64,000 bases of DNA from Gracilibacillus ureilyticus (GTDB lineage Bacteria > Bacillota > Bacilli > Bacillales > Amphibacillaceae): assembly GCF_900111195.1 (NCBI RefSeq), contig NZ_FOGL01000002.1, positions 225,902 to 289,901 on the forward strand, in the 5' to 3' direction. A model generated the notes under the pieces. It saw nothing but the letters and a program-made list of their open reading frames with translations, searched no databases and was not told where the DNA came from. The position numbers and the translations under genes are program-made. Shown one piece after another: positions 20,253 through 29,140 of this stretch. Numbering within the stretch: position 1 is the stretch's first letter; every line of letters begins with the position of its first letter.

Positions 20253-20924
20253 TTAATTCAAAGTGGTAGAAACAGTTTCACTGTGTTTATCTGTTTGCTC
20301 CTCATGCTGCTTTTTCAATAACTGATTAAAGCCAAGATTAGCTAGGAACATGATAATGTATGCGCTTAAACTGAAACTGAAAAATAAGCCGAAGCCAGGG
20401 TACTTAAATGAAAGAAAATAAATACCGGCTAATAAGGTTAACGTACAGATTGAGTAGTGCAGATTCACTGCACCGATTGTAACGGCATATCGAATGTATT
20501 GCCAAAATTTAAGATCAAAATGTACAAATACTGGGCCAATATACATAATCAGCATCACATAAAAGAATGCAGCGAGAATAAAAATTCCAAGCAGTACGGA
20601 ATATAATCCGCTCTCATTCATTAATCCTGTATATTTAAGGAAAATGGAAAGTGCATATCCAGCTATGAATATGATTATACCAAATAAATTCGCTTTTATA
20701 AAGTTATCTTTAAATGCTTTTGAAAATGTTGCGAAAACATTTACATCATAATCTTTTTGAACCCATTTACGTACAACAGTAAACAAAGCAATTGTTGCAG
20801 GCATTAACCCAAATAATATTAACCCAATGAGGGTAGAAATTAGCCATAAGATATTTAACCAAGCAAAACGTGTTACCCATAAGCTGACTTTATATAAGCC
20901 TGACCATATACCCGATAATTCCAT
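20253..20924 (-). CDS. YesL-family (DUF624) membrane protein
   Basis: This third YesL protein has 223 residues, the family signature FAWLNILWLISTLIGLILFG, MPATIALF near residues 38-45 and about five membrane helices. It is upstream of the YesS-like regulator in the same minus-strand operon (about 40 bases between them). In B. subtilis, yesL likewise opens the rhamnogalacturonan gene cluster next to regulatory genes. The last 20 residues are polar and differ from the other two copies. Its function is unknown. Confidence 0.8.
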   Translation of the reverse strand: MELSGIWSGLYKVSLWVTRFAWLNILWLISTLIGLILFGLMPATIALFTVVRKWVQKDYDVNVFATFSKAFKDNFIKANLFGIIIFIAGYALSIFLKYTGLMNESGLYSVLLGIFILAAFFYVMLIMYIGPVFVHFDLKFWQYIRYAVTIGAVNLHYSICTLTLLAGIYFLSFKYPGFGLFFSFSLSAYIIMFLANLGFNQLLKKQHEEQTDKHSETVSTTLN

Positions 20925-21289
20925 TAGTAATCACCTATCTTCATATTATAGTTATGTGCTAAGAATAGGATAGCTGTTAATATAAAATAAGTAAAGGTTG
21001 TGAGGAAGCGTTTTCAGGCAATAATCATCATCTAAGGTGCACATAACCCTTATGTGTCAAGGTTTGTAATGTTTTTGTAACATAAAAATAATCATTAGCT
21101 AATGAAAAATTGCTAAAGAAGTGATAGTGATTATTTACCTAGAATATAATAAAATGAAAACGTTGTTAAGTAAGCGTTTCCACCAGCTGTGAAAAAGTGA
21201 TTATATACAATGGGGCAAAAATTCATTTAATATAAGTGTATGCAGCAAGCGCTGTAAAAAACAAAATGAATATTTGGAGGGTGGTTAAT
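20925..21289. promoter_or_regulatory. Divergent control region with cre-like sites and TGATTAT motifs
   Basis: This region drives yesL/yesS leftward and the LplA-type receptor rightward. It holds GGAAGCGTTTTC (21005-21016; cre core), AATGAAAACGTTGTT (21154-21168; one mismatch) and AAGTAAGCGTTTCCA (21168-21182; one mismatch). RTGATTATNNAC occurs at 21127-21138 and 21197-21208, and inverted ATAATCAT at 21021-21028 and 21088-21095. No good -35 is present upstream of the TATATA at 21202, which fits an activator-dependent promoter. Confidence 0.6.
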
Positions 21290-22828
21290 TTGAGTAAATG
21301 GAAAAAATTACTCGGTATTATGATGCTGATGTTTCTACTATTAGTAGCAGCGGCATGTAGTGACAGTTCATCTGAAAGTGGTTCTGACTCATCAGGTGAT
21401 GGAGGATCAAGTGAAGGAGAATCTACAGATTCTGGATCAGATGAGCCATATGCTTTCTCTATAATGGCAAACTTACACACACCTGAAGTTCCTGCAGATA
21501 AAGTCTTAGAGAAAATTGAAGAAGCAACAAACACAGATGTTGAAATTCAATGGGTACCTGATAACAACTATGAAGACAGATTAAATACAGCATTTGCAAC
21601 AAACTCTTTACCTGAGGCAGTATTTTTAAAGAATCAAACAACATTTGTTCAATTCCGTGATGCAATTGAAGATGAGCAGTTCTGGGAAATCGGCCCATAT
21701 TTAGAGGAATTTGAAAACCTATCTAAATTGAAAGAAAATGTTCTAGATAACACAATGGTTAATGGGAAATTATATACGTTATATCAAGGCCGTCCACTAT
21801 CACGTCAAGGTATTATCTATAGAAAAGACTGGGCGGATAATCTAGGATTAGAAGCTCCTACAACTACAGAAGAGTTTATGGAAATGGCGAGAGCATTTAC
21901 TGAAGACGATCCTGATGGTAATGGTCAAGATGATACATTTGGTGTGACTGATCGTAGTGATTTAGTATATGGTGCATTTAAAACAGTAGCTTCATGGTTT
22001 GGAACACCAAACTATTGGGGTGAAAAAGATGGACAGTTACAACCGGAATTTATGTTTGATGAGTATGTACAAACAATGGATTTCTTTAGAGAAATGCATG
22101 AAAACGGATACATTAACCAGGATTTCCCTGTAACAAGTAAAACTGACCAGCAGGAATTCTTTAAAAATGGTACGGCTGGTTTATATGTAGGATCTATGGG
22201 GGATGTTGGAAGCTTAAAAGATGATGCGATTGCAATTAACCCTGATGTAGAGTTCGATGTACACAACTATGTGGAAGGTCCGGATGGAGAATTTGGAATT
22301 TGGGCAATCCCAGGTTATGGTAACTTAGTAATGTTCCCTAAAAGTTCTGTAGAAACGGAAGAAGACTTAAAGAAAATTTTAGGATTCTTTGACAAGATGA
22401 TGTCACCGGAAGTTGCAAACTATGCTTACTGGGGTATCGAGGGAGAACATTATGAATTAGTGGATGGAGCTGCAAAAGTAACAGATGATTCTGCATTATT
22501 TGAGCGTGAAGTAAAGCCATTCCAGGCACTGGAAATTGGCGAGCCTGAAACAAATGGCCGTTATGTTGGTTATTTCGATTATGAGCCAAAAGCAAAATCT
22601 GAAGAACTGTTTATTGATAACGAAAACTATTTAATCGAAGATCCGACAGTGCCATTATACTCTGAAACTTATTCACAGGATGGTGCACGTCTGCAGCAGA
22701 TAATTACTGATGCAACCTATCAGTATATCTTAGGTCAAATTGATAAAGATGGTTTCGATGCTGCAGTTGAAGATTGGAAATCTCAAGGTGGAGATGCCAT
22801 CATCGAAGAGTTTAATTCATCAAATTAA
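21290..22828 (+). CDS. LplA-type extracellular sugar-binding lipoprotein
   Basis: This large solute-binding protein of about 512 residues belongs to the class paired with LplB/LplC-type permeases, used for complex oligosaccharides such as rhamnogalacturonan or uronoxylan fragments. The signal ends in an AAAC lipobox near residue 22, followed by a Ser/Asp/Gly-rich linker of about 40 residues. The mature part contains the calcium-loop-like DDPDGNGQDD and WFGTPNYWGEK. TTG 21290 is chosen because TGGAGGGTGG lies at 21275-21284. It is strongly similar to the protein at 59515. It heads the pectin locus, and a hairpin after its stop likely raises its level over that of the permeases. Confidence 0.9.
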   Translation: MSKWKKLLGIMMLMFLLLVAAACSDSSSESGSDSSGDGGSSEGESTDSGSDEPYAFSIMANLHTPEVPADKVLEKIEEATNTDVEIQWVPDNNYEDRLNTAFATNSLPEAVFLKNQTTFVQFRDAIEDEQFWEIGPYLEEFENLSKLKENVLDNTMVNGKLYTLYQGRPLSRQGIIYRKDWADNLGLEAPTTTEEFMEMARAFTEDDPDGNGQDDTFGVTDRSDLVYGAFKTVASWFGTPNYWGEKDGQLQPEFMFDEYVQTMDFFREMHENGYINQDFPVTSKTDQQEFFKNGTAGLYVGSMGDVGSLKDDAIAINPDVEFDVHNYVEGPDGEFGIWAIPGYGNLVMFPKSSVETEEDLKKILGFFDKMMSPEVANYAYWGIEGEHYELVDGAAKVTDDSALFEREVKPFQALEIGEPETNGRYVGYFDYEPKAKSEELFIDNENYLIEDPTVPLYSETYSQDGARLQQIITDATYQYILGQIDKDGFDAAVEDWKSQGGDAIIEEFNSSN

Positions 22829-22840
22829 TATGTAAGTTAA

Positions 22841-22874
22841 ATGGGCTCTTAAACGGTATGTTTTAAGAGCCCAT
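22841..22874 (+). terminator. Leaky hairpin between receptor and permease genes
   Basis: ATGGGCTCTTAAA (22841-22853) and TTTAAGAGCCCAT (22862-22874) pair perfectly over 13 bases. No T run follows. It probably causes partial termination or stabilises the receptor mRNA. Confidence 0.55.
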
Positions 22875-22989
22875 CCTATCAAAACACTGATGTAATTGGA
22901 GATGATCATTATGTTATGTTAGTTACTTTTACCATATAAAAAAGAAACAGAATTGTTTGAAAATCAAGAGATTAGTAACTCGTAAGATA

Positions 22990-23001
22990 ATGATTATTTA
23001 C
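22990..23001 (+). promoter_or_regulatory. RTGATTATNNAC motif upstream of LplB-type permease
   Basis: ATGATTATTTAC lies 72 bases before the permease start. It repeats the motif present twice before each of the two LplA-type receptor genes. It is a candidate binding site for the YesS-like regulator, or part of an activator-dependent promoter that restarts transcription after the 22841 hairpin. Confidence 0.45.
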
Positions 23002-23072
23002 GTTATGGCTTGTTTACTTTACGATTTGGTGTATGAAAGATAAATGAATAATTAAAAGAAAGGAAACTGCTT

Positions 23073-24035
23073 ATGGAAACGTCTACAATGTCAGCTCGAG
23101 AAGAAGCGAAGCAATTGAAAAAAATGAAGAGATCAGAAACATGGCGCAGAATCAAAAAGAATAAAATGATTTATTTAATGATTCTACCAGGACTACTTTA
23201 TTTCCTGATTTATAAATACTTGCCAATGTACGGTTTAGTTATCTCTTTTCAAGACTATAAACCGTACAAAGGAATAGCTGGAAGTGAATGGGTAGGTTTA
23301 GAACATTTTGAGAGATTATTTACAAGCTCAGAATTCTGGATGATTTTTAAGAATACGTTAATGCTATTTGGCTTACAAGTATTCATCTTCTTTCCAATTC
23401 CAATTATTCTTTCATTAATGCTCAATGAAGTTAGACACAGCTTCTTTAAACGAAGTGTCCAGACATTAGTGTATATTCCGCACTTTATGTCATGGGTTGT
23501 AATTGTTTCAATTAGTTATGTGATGTTAACGCTTGATGGCGGTATTGTAAACGCTGTACTGGAAACATTGGGTTTACAGCCGATAAACTTCCTGTTAAAT
23601 GATGAATGGTTCAGGCCGATGTATATCATTCAGGTCATATGGCGTGAAGCGGGCTGGGGTACTATTATATTCCTGGCTGCAATAACAGCTGTTGATCCAA
23701 GTTTATACGAAGCAGCCAGAATGGATGGAGCGAACAGATTCCGTCAGATGTGGCATATTACATTACCTGCAATCCGCAGTGTAATTATCGTTTTATTAAT
23801 CTTGAAGATTGGTGATGTTTTAGAACTAGGTTTTGAACACGTTTACTTACTATTGAACTCTTCCAATAGAAATGTTGCAGAAATTTTTGATACGTATGTA
23901 TATGTAGCAGGTTTACAACAAGGTCAGTTCAGTTACAGTACTGCAGTCGGATTCTTTAAAGGGATCGTCGGTTTGATAATGGTAATTTTCGCAAACTGGC
24001 TGGCGAAGAGATTTAATGAGGAAGGAATTTATTAA
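23073..24035 (+). CDS. LplB-type sugar ABC permease
   Basis: This 320-residue permease has a 30-residue basic N-terminal tail, then IYLMILPGLLYFLIYKYLPMYG, a hallmark of the LplB/YtcP group, and about six membrane segments. The EAA loop (YEAARMDGANRFRQMWHITL) lies near residues 212-231. It should form the channel with the gene at 24056 and serve the receptor at 21290, and perhaps the paralogous receptor at 59515, which has no permeases of its own nearby. It starts at ATG 23073 after AAAGGAAA. Confidence 0.9.
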   Translation: METSTMSAREEAKQLKKMKRSETWRRIKKNKMIYLMILPGLLYFLIYKYLPMYGLVISFQDYKPYKGIAGSEWVGLEHFERLFTSSEFWMIFKNTLMLFGLQVFIFFPIPIILSLMLNEVRHSFFKRSVQTLVYIPHFMSWVVIVSISYVMLTLDGGIVNAVLETLGLQPINFLLNDEWFRPMYIIQVIWREAGWGTIIFLAAITAVDPSLYEAARMDGANRFRQMWHITLPAIRSVIIVLLILKIGDVLELGFEHVYLLLNSSNRNVAEIFDTYVYVAGLQQGQFSYSTAVGFFKGIVGLIMVIFANWLAKRFNEEGIY

Positions 24036-24055
24036 ACACGAATGAGGTGAAACAA

Positions 24056-24937
24056 GTGGCTAAATTACAAAAAGTATCAGCAGGCAGCAGAGTATTCGAT
24101 TTCTTTAATTACTTCTTACTAACGTTAATCGCATTGGTAACGATACTACCGTTCATACACGTTGTAGGTAGTTCCTTTGCAACAAGTGCTGAAATAGCGA
24201 GAACAAAATTCTTATTGTTCCCTACAGAATTTTCATTAAATGCTTATGAATATATTTTCTCTACAGATACAATTTTTCGAGCACTTGGTGTATCAATTAT
24301 TGTCACTGTTGGTGGTACATTATGGAGTATGCTTTTTTCTACATTAACAGCATACGGGCTATCGAGAAAAGATCTTGTTGGTCGTCGTGCCATTAACTTT
24401 ATGATTGTATTTACATTACTTTTTAATGGTGGGATGATTCCTACATTCCTGGTTGTTCAACAGACAGGTTTGCTAAACTCACTTTGGGCATTAGTAGTTC
24501 CGGTAACCATTAATGCATTTAACATGATTATCCTCCGAAGTTTCTTTATGAACATACCTGAAAGTTTAGAGGAATCAGCGAAAATTGATGGTGCGAATGA
24601 TTTTAGTATTTTATTCCGGATTGTTCTGCCGATTTCGTTACCCGCTATTGCGACTATTTCATTATTCTACGCAGTTACTTATTGGAATACGTATATGCAC
24701 GCGATTCTCTACTTAAGTGATGCAGATAAATGGCCAGTACAGGTACTCTTAAGGCAAATAGTTGTACTTGCCAGCGGGATGAATTATGACAGTGAATCAT
24801 TTACTGATGTACCGCCGCCGGAAACAACGATTAAGATGGCAACAATTGTTGTAGCAACAGTTCCGGTATTATTAGTATACCCGTTCTTACAGAAATATTT
24901 TGCAAAAGGTGCATTGTTAGGTTCAGTTAAAGGTTAA
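24056..24937 (+). CDS. LplC-type sugar ABC permease
   Basis: This partner permease of about 293 residues has FNYFLLTLIALVTILPFIHV as its first membrane segment and an EAA loop (EESAKIDGANDFSILFRIVL) near residues 177-196. It ends in LLGSVKG, as usual for this group. GTG 24056 is preferred, with GAGGTGA just upstream; GTG 24047 lies inside that site. It is followed after 29 bases by an unrecognised gene and then the pectin catabolic operon, with no terminator between. Confidence 0.9.
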   Translation: MAKLQKVSAGSRVFDFFNYFLLTLIALVTILPFIHVVGSSFATSAEIARTKFLLFPTEFSLNAYEYIFSTDTIFRALGVSIIVTVGGTLWSMLFSTLTAYGLSRKDLVGRRAINFMIVFTLLFNGGMIPTFLVVQQTGLLNSLWALVVPVTINAFNMIILRSFFMNIPESLEESAKIDGANDFSILFRIVLPISLPAIATISLFYAVTYWNTYMHAILYLSDADKWPVQVLLRQIVVLASGMNYDSESFTDVPPPETTIKMATIVVATVPVLLVYPFLQKYFAKGALLGSVKG

Positions 24938-24966
24938 GTAATGCAGGTGAGAGGGAGTTTGGTAGT

Positions 24967-26091
24967 GTGGGATGGAAGGATGAAAGCTTAGCTCAACTAG
25001 ATGAATTATATAACGGGATGTTTAATTGGTTAGGGGACCAATATGATTCGGTAACAGGCGGCTTCTATTATGCTAAAAGTTCGGTGAATAATGATAGTTT
25101 CTCGCCAGATATAGAATCAACAGCCCAGGGACTAAATATACTGATCAGGCATCAGCTTAAAGAGAAGATGCCTGAAACAGTTAAACAGCAAATGATAAAC
25201 TTTTTTCAGTTAAAGCAGGACAAAGAAACCGGCTATTTCTATGATGAACACCCAGCAATGAAAAAAGATGAAGTAATGGTTCATCGTGCAATGGCTTATT
25301 CCATTAATTCATTAAAAAGATTAGGTGCCGATCCTCTCTATGCCTTGCCGGTTTCATTAAATGTTGCTCCTTCTTACACGGAGTCACTAGAGGCTTACAG
25401 GGGAAAATGGGAAAGTATTGATCTGAGAAACAGTTGGCGGGGGTGTGATTTGTTAGCATCCTCTACTGTTTATATCAGACAAATGTCTCCAGAAAAACAA
25501 GCAGATTATGTGAAGGCATGTGCGGAGTATTTAGCAGAAATACAAGACATAGAGACTGGGTTATGGGGAGAAGGCTCTTTGTATGTAAGGATCTCGGGCA
25601 CATTTAAATTGCATACTTTCTATCGTAGCTTTCAGATACCAATGCCGAATCAGGATAAAATATATCAAAGTATTCTGTACTGTCTGAGAAATGAAGAGGC
25701 AGTGGATATGTGTTACATTCGGAATCCGATAGATTTGCTTTCATATTTAGCATTGGAAGTTCCTGATGAGGAACTGAAAGAAATTACAGAAATTACGATA
25801 AGGAATATGGCACGGCTTAAAAGAGAGGATGGCGGCTTTTCTCGTGAATTGGAGCATTCTCCTCAAGCGCCAAATGTTGCTCAAGTTAAAGGTGATGAGT
25901 TTTATCCGGATATGCCTGCACCTGTGCCTTTAGGTTTGGGTTTATATGAAGGGGATATGAATGCAACAACGCAGGCAACGTTAATACGGAAGCAACTCTA
26001 TCATTTGCTAGAGTATGAGCCTGGTAAATTAATTGAGGCCGATCAATTTTGGGGGAAATGTGGAGAGCAATTAGAGCAGAAAGAAGTGTAA
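24967..26091 (+). CDS. Unrecognised cytosolic protein, probable alpha/alpha-barrel, in pectin operon
   Basis: I do not recognise this 374-residue protein. It has no signal peptide or membrane segment. The spacing of helical blocks each ending in Gly-rich turns (GGFYYAKSS near 30, TGYFYDEHP near 90, GLWGEGSLY near 197, DGGFSRELE near 283) suggests an (alpha/alpha)6 toroid, as in GH88/GH105 or terpenoid cyclase-like folds. Conserved-looking acids and aromatics include WRGCDLLASS and YPDMPAP. It sits between importer and MFS genes at the head of the pectin operon, so a sugar-processing role such as hydrolase, lyase or epimerase is plausible but unproven. GTG 24967 follows AGGTGAGAGGGA. Confidence 0.6.
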   Translation: MGWKDESLAQLDELYNGMFNWLGDQYDSVTGGFYYAKSSVNNDSFSPDIESTAQGLNILIRHQLKEKMPETVKQQMINFFQLKQDKETGYFYDEHPAMKKDEVMVHRAMAYSINSLKRLGADPLYALPVSLNVAPSYTESLEAYRGKWESIDLRNSWRGCDLLASSTVYIRQMSPEKQADYVKACAEYLAEIQDIETGLWGEGSLYVRISGTFKLHTFYRSFQIPMPNQDKIYQSILYCLRNEEAVDMCYIRNPIDLLSYLALEVPDEELKEITEITIRNMARLKREDGGFSRELEHSPQAPNVAQVKGDEFYPDMPAPVPLGLGLYEGDMNATTQATLIRKQLYHLLEYEPGKLIEADQFWGKCGEQLEQKEV

Positions 26092-26098
26092 AACATTC

Positions 26099-27295
26099 AT
26101 GCAGCCAGAACATAGAAAAATAGAAAAGCGCTTGTCTAAACATGCTGTTAATATACTGATAAATCATGCGATTTTTCAGTTTGGAGGGTCTTTATCCATA
26201 ATATTTGTCAACTTATATTTATGGCGCTTAACCAATAGTATCTGGGTTAATGGTCTGTATAATTTGATTGCTATTTTAGCCCAAGCTGCAACTACATTTT
26301 TGATTGGGAAAATGTCAAAACGAAAAGGCAGGACAACAATATACCGTTATGGAATATTTATGACTGCCTTATTTTATTTGTTAATTGTTATCGTACAAGA
26401 TGATATTGTGAAACACTTTTATTGGTTTGCCTTACTTAGAGGGATTGCTCAAGGATTATATTGGGTAGCATATTTTACAATTGTCCATGAGGTATCTTCC
26501 AATTCAAATCGCCATCGATATTTGGGTTGGAATCAGGTAGTAATGGGGACAACAAATTTGATTGCTCCCGCACTCGCTGGTTCAATCATCGGATATTTTA
26601 CAGGATTGACAGGATATATGATCGTTTTTTCCATCGCATTTCTGATGTTTTTTGTTTGTACAATCGGAAGTTTTCGCATTAAGAAAGAATCTATTAGACA
26701 CAGAAATTACTATATGAAATATTTACCGCTTATTACAAAACGTCAAAAAGGGTTCAGAAATGCTTTGTTTGGATGGTTTGTTATTGGATTTCCTCAAGGG
26801 ATATTAATGTATGTTCCTCCTATACTGATTTACAGCATTTTTGAAGATGAAGGAATTGTCGGCTATTTAAATGCTAGTTTCCTAGCTGTTTCTATTATAG
26901 TTAGTTTCATCTTCTCAAGGTTTGCAAATATTGAGCATACAAAACGATATCTCTGGATAGCTGCTTTAGGCTTTGTTCTGTCAGGTACTTTCCTGACATG
27001 GGAAATTGCAACATGGAGTGTCATTGTATTTATGATTACACAAAATATGTTTAAGCCGTTACAGGCAAATGCGTATGCTGCATACTATTTCCAGTGGATT
27101 GACCGAATACCTTTAAAATCAGAGTTCCGGGTGGAATCGGTCGTATTAAGAGAAACAATTATCAATATCGGACGGGGTCTTGGTATTATTTGTTTTATGT
27201 TATTTGCAGATGGTATTGATACAGGAACAGCAGCTTACGTTATCGTTGCAGCGATGATCATTCAATTATTACTGCCAATAGTAATAAAAAAATAA
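26099..27295 (+). CDS. Major facilitator superfamily transporter
   Basis: This 398-residue protein has about 11-12 hydrophobic segments. The basic loop FLIGKMSKRKGRTTIYRYG after the second helix pair is the MFS loop 2-3 signature. LRGIAQGLYWVAYF and NIGRGLGIICFM resemble helix packing motifs seen in other exporters and sugar carriers of the family. It begins 8 bases after the preceding gene with only a weak ribosome binding site, so coupling is likely. A second sugar transporter inside a pectin operon might export dead-end sugars or import monomeric uronate. The substrate cannot be told from sequence. Confidence 0.7.
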   Translation: MQPEHRKIEKRLSKHAVNILINHAIFQFGGSLSIIFVNLYLWRLTNSIWVNGLYNLIAILAQAATTFLIGKMSKRKGRTTIYRYGIFMTALFYLLIVIVQDDIVKHFYWFALLRGIAQGLYWVAYFTIVHEVSSNSNRHRYLGWNQVVMGTTNLIAPALAGSIIGYFTGLTGYMIVFSIAFLMFFVCTIGSFRIKKESIRHRNYYMKYLPLITKRQKGFRNALFGWFVIGFPQGILMYVPPILIYSIFEDEGIVGYLNASFLAVSIIVSFIFSRFANIEHTKRYLWIAALGFVLSGTFLTWEIATWSVIVFMITQNMFKPLQANAYAAYYFQWIDRIPLKSEFRVESVVLRETIINIGRGLGIICFMLFADGIDTGTAAYVIVAAMIIQLLLPIVIKK

Positions 27296-27307
27296 GGAGG
27301 GAATATG

Positions 27308-27619
27308 ATGGGAATTAATCAATGGGAACAAGCAGAGCCGGGTGTAAAAAGAAAGATTCATAGTCCAGGTAATGAAGTGATGATGATGGAAGTTGTATTC
27401 GAAGAAGGAGCTGAAGGATCAAGCCACAGTCATCCACATGAACAATTGACTTATTGTCTGGAAGGGAAACTTGCTTTTCAGATTGACGGTAAGGAAGTTC
27501 TCCTGGAGCAGGGGCAGTCAGTACATATACCATCAAATGCGGTTCATGGTGTAAAAGCATTGATGCCAAGCAGGCTTCTCGATGTATTTACCCCATTAAG
27601 AGAAGATTTACTAAATTAG
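27308..27619 (+). CDS. kdgF: Cupin, KdgF-like unsaturated uronate converter
   Basis: This single-domain cupin has about 103 residues. Metal-site motif 1 is HSHPHEQLTYCLEG (His, His, Gln) and motif 2 is HIPSNAVHG. KdgF opens the ring of 4,5-unsaturated galacturonate released by lyases and unsaturated glycosidases, giving 5-keto-4-deoxyuronate for KduI. Residue pattern, size and its position beside GH28, GH105, kduI and kduD support that role. Other cupins share the motifs, so the symbol is probable rather than certain. Two ATGs (27305, 27308) are possible; the second is better spaced from GGAGG at 27296-27300. Confidence 0.75.
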   Translation: MGINQWEQAEPGVKRKIHSPGNEVMMMEVVFEEGAEGSSHSHPHEQLTYCLEGKLAFQIDGKEVLLEQGQSVHIPSNAVHGVKALMPSRLLDVFTPLREDLLN

Positions 27620-27629
27620 GAGTGAGATG

Positions 27630-29129
27630 ATGAGCTTTTTTGATATTACAACATATGGAGCACTTAAAGATGGAAGTGGAGATAGTACAAAAGCTATTCA
27701 GGATGCAATAGAGGCATGTTCGAATGAAGGCGGAGGAACAGTTTATGTACCTGCAGGGACTTATCATACTGGACCAATTCGATTGGCGAGTAATATGACA
27801 TTGTATTTGGATGCTGGTTCCGTTCTTTCATTCACAGATGATTTCGACGCATATCCAGTTGTGAAAACAAGATGGTCAGGGTATGTATGTCATGGGTTCA
27901 TGCCGTTGATTTTTGGTCAAAATGTCTCCAATGTTTCAATTAAGGGGGAAGGGGTTATTGATGGGAACGGGAGAGAATGGTGGAAAGTAAATCGTCGTCT
28001 TCGTAAGGGAGAGCACTATGAATCTGCCAAAACGAAAGAAATTGCACTGGCAAATTCAGAATTTACAGAGCCTGCGGATACTAATTTAGTAGAATGGCCT
28101 TCACAATTTTTACGTCCGCCTCTGATCCAGTTCTTCGATGCGGAAAATGTGACAATCAATGGTGTTACAGTTAGAAATTCGCCCTTCTGGAATACTCATC
28201 TCGTATTCTGTAAAAATGTTTCGATCCATCAGGTGCACTTTCAAAATCCTTCCGATACTCCGAATGGTGATGGATTAGATATTGAATCATGTTTAAATGT
28301 CCGGATATCTGATTGTCATTTTGATGTAGGGGATGATTGTGTTGTTTTGAAATCAGGTATAAACGAGGATGGGCGGAAATATGGTGTTCCTACGAAGAAC
28401 GTTACTGTAACTAATTGTACGATGCACCATGGTCATGGCGGAGTAGTCTTCGGCAGTGAGAATTCTGGCGGTATTGAGAATATAACTGTATCAAATTGTG
28501 TGTTTGATGGTACAGACAGAGGTATTCGTATAAAAACAAACAGGGAACGTGGAAGCTACATACGTAACATTTTAGTGAACAATATTTGGATGGATGATGT
28601 GCTGTGTCCAATTGCGATTAACTCCTTCTATCGTCATGGCGTAAGTAAAAGCAATCCGGAATTATTAGATGCAGCAGCTATTCCTCTAAGTGAAAAAACG
28701 CCAGTCGTTGAAAAAATCCGAATCAGCAACATCACAGCAAGAAATTGCCGGGCAGCAGCTGGGTTTATTTACGGCTTGCCGGAAATGCCTGTTAAAGAAG
28801 TGGACATTGACCATGTCACCATTGAGATGACACAGGATGAAGATGTGCCAGGCGGTGAACCGGATATGGTACGTGAAGTGATTGAAATGGCCGGGGAAGG
28901 GATTTTTGCTAAATATGTTGAAGATTTGAATCTCCATCATGTAAAAGTGTTGACAAGAAACGGTCCGGGATTAGCTGTAGAGGAATCAAAAAATATAGTA
29001 CTTGACCAGTTTTCATTAAAGAATGAAACAAGTGAAACCAATGTGGTAACGAGTAAGGATACGGACGGTTTAGAAATTAGAGGTTCTCAATTTGAAAAGT
29101 TGGGAGATCGTTATCTTTTGAATAAATGA
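27630..29129 (+). CDS. GH28 polygalacturonase-family enzyme, cytosolic
   Basis: This right-handed parallel beta-helix of about 499 residues shows all GH28 signatures: NGDGLD (212-217), GDDC (234-237), GHGG near 268-271 and RGIRIKT near 295. It hydrolyses galacturonic acid linkages. With no signal peptide it should act on imported oligogalacturonate or rhamnogalacturonan oligomers, so exo-acting galacturonidase or rhamnogalacturonan galacturonohydrolase is likely. ATG 27630 is better spaced from TAGGAGTGAG than ATG 27627. The stop of kdgF overlaps the ribosome binding site, showing tight coupling. Confidence 0.9.
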   Translation: MSFFDITTYGALKDGSGDSTKAIQDAIEACSNEGGGTVYVPAGTYHTGPIRLASNMTLYLDAGSVLSFTDDFDAYPVVKTRWSGYVCHGFMPLIFGQNVSNVSIKGEGVIDGNGREWWKVNRRLRKGEHYESAKTKEIALANSEFTEPADTNLVEWPSQFLRPPLIQFFDAENVTINGVTVRNSPFWNTHLVFCKNVSIHQVHFQNPSDTPNGDGLDIESCLNVRISDCHFDVGDDCVVLKSGINEDGRKYGVPTKNVTVTNCTMHHGHGGVVFGSENSGGIENITVSNCVFDGTDRGIRIKTNRERGSYIRNILVNNIWMDDVLCPIAINSFYRHGVSKSNPELLDAAAIPLSEKTPVVEKIRISNITARNCRAAAGFIYGLPEMPVKEVDIDHVTIEMTQDEDVPGGEPDMVREVIEMAGEGIFAKYVEDLNLHHVKVLTRNGPGLAVEESKNIVLDQFSLKNETSETNVVTSKDTDGLEIRGSQFEKLGDRYLLNK

Positions 29130-29140
29130 GAGGACGTTAA

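Noticed and set aside
22901..22922. Three-codon ORF after GGAGATGATC upstream of the LplB-type permease
   Set aside because: Too short to support and the surrounding sequence is better explained by regulatory DNA.
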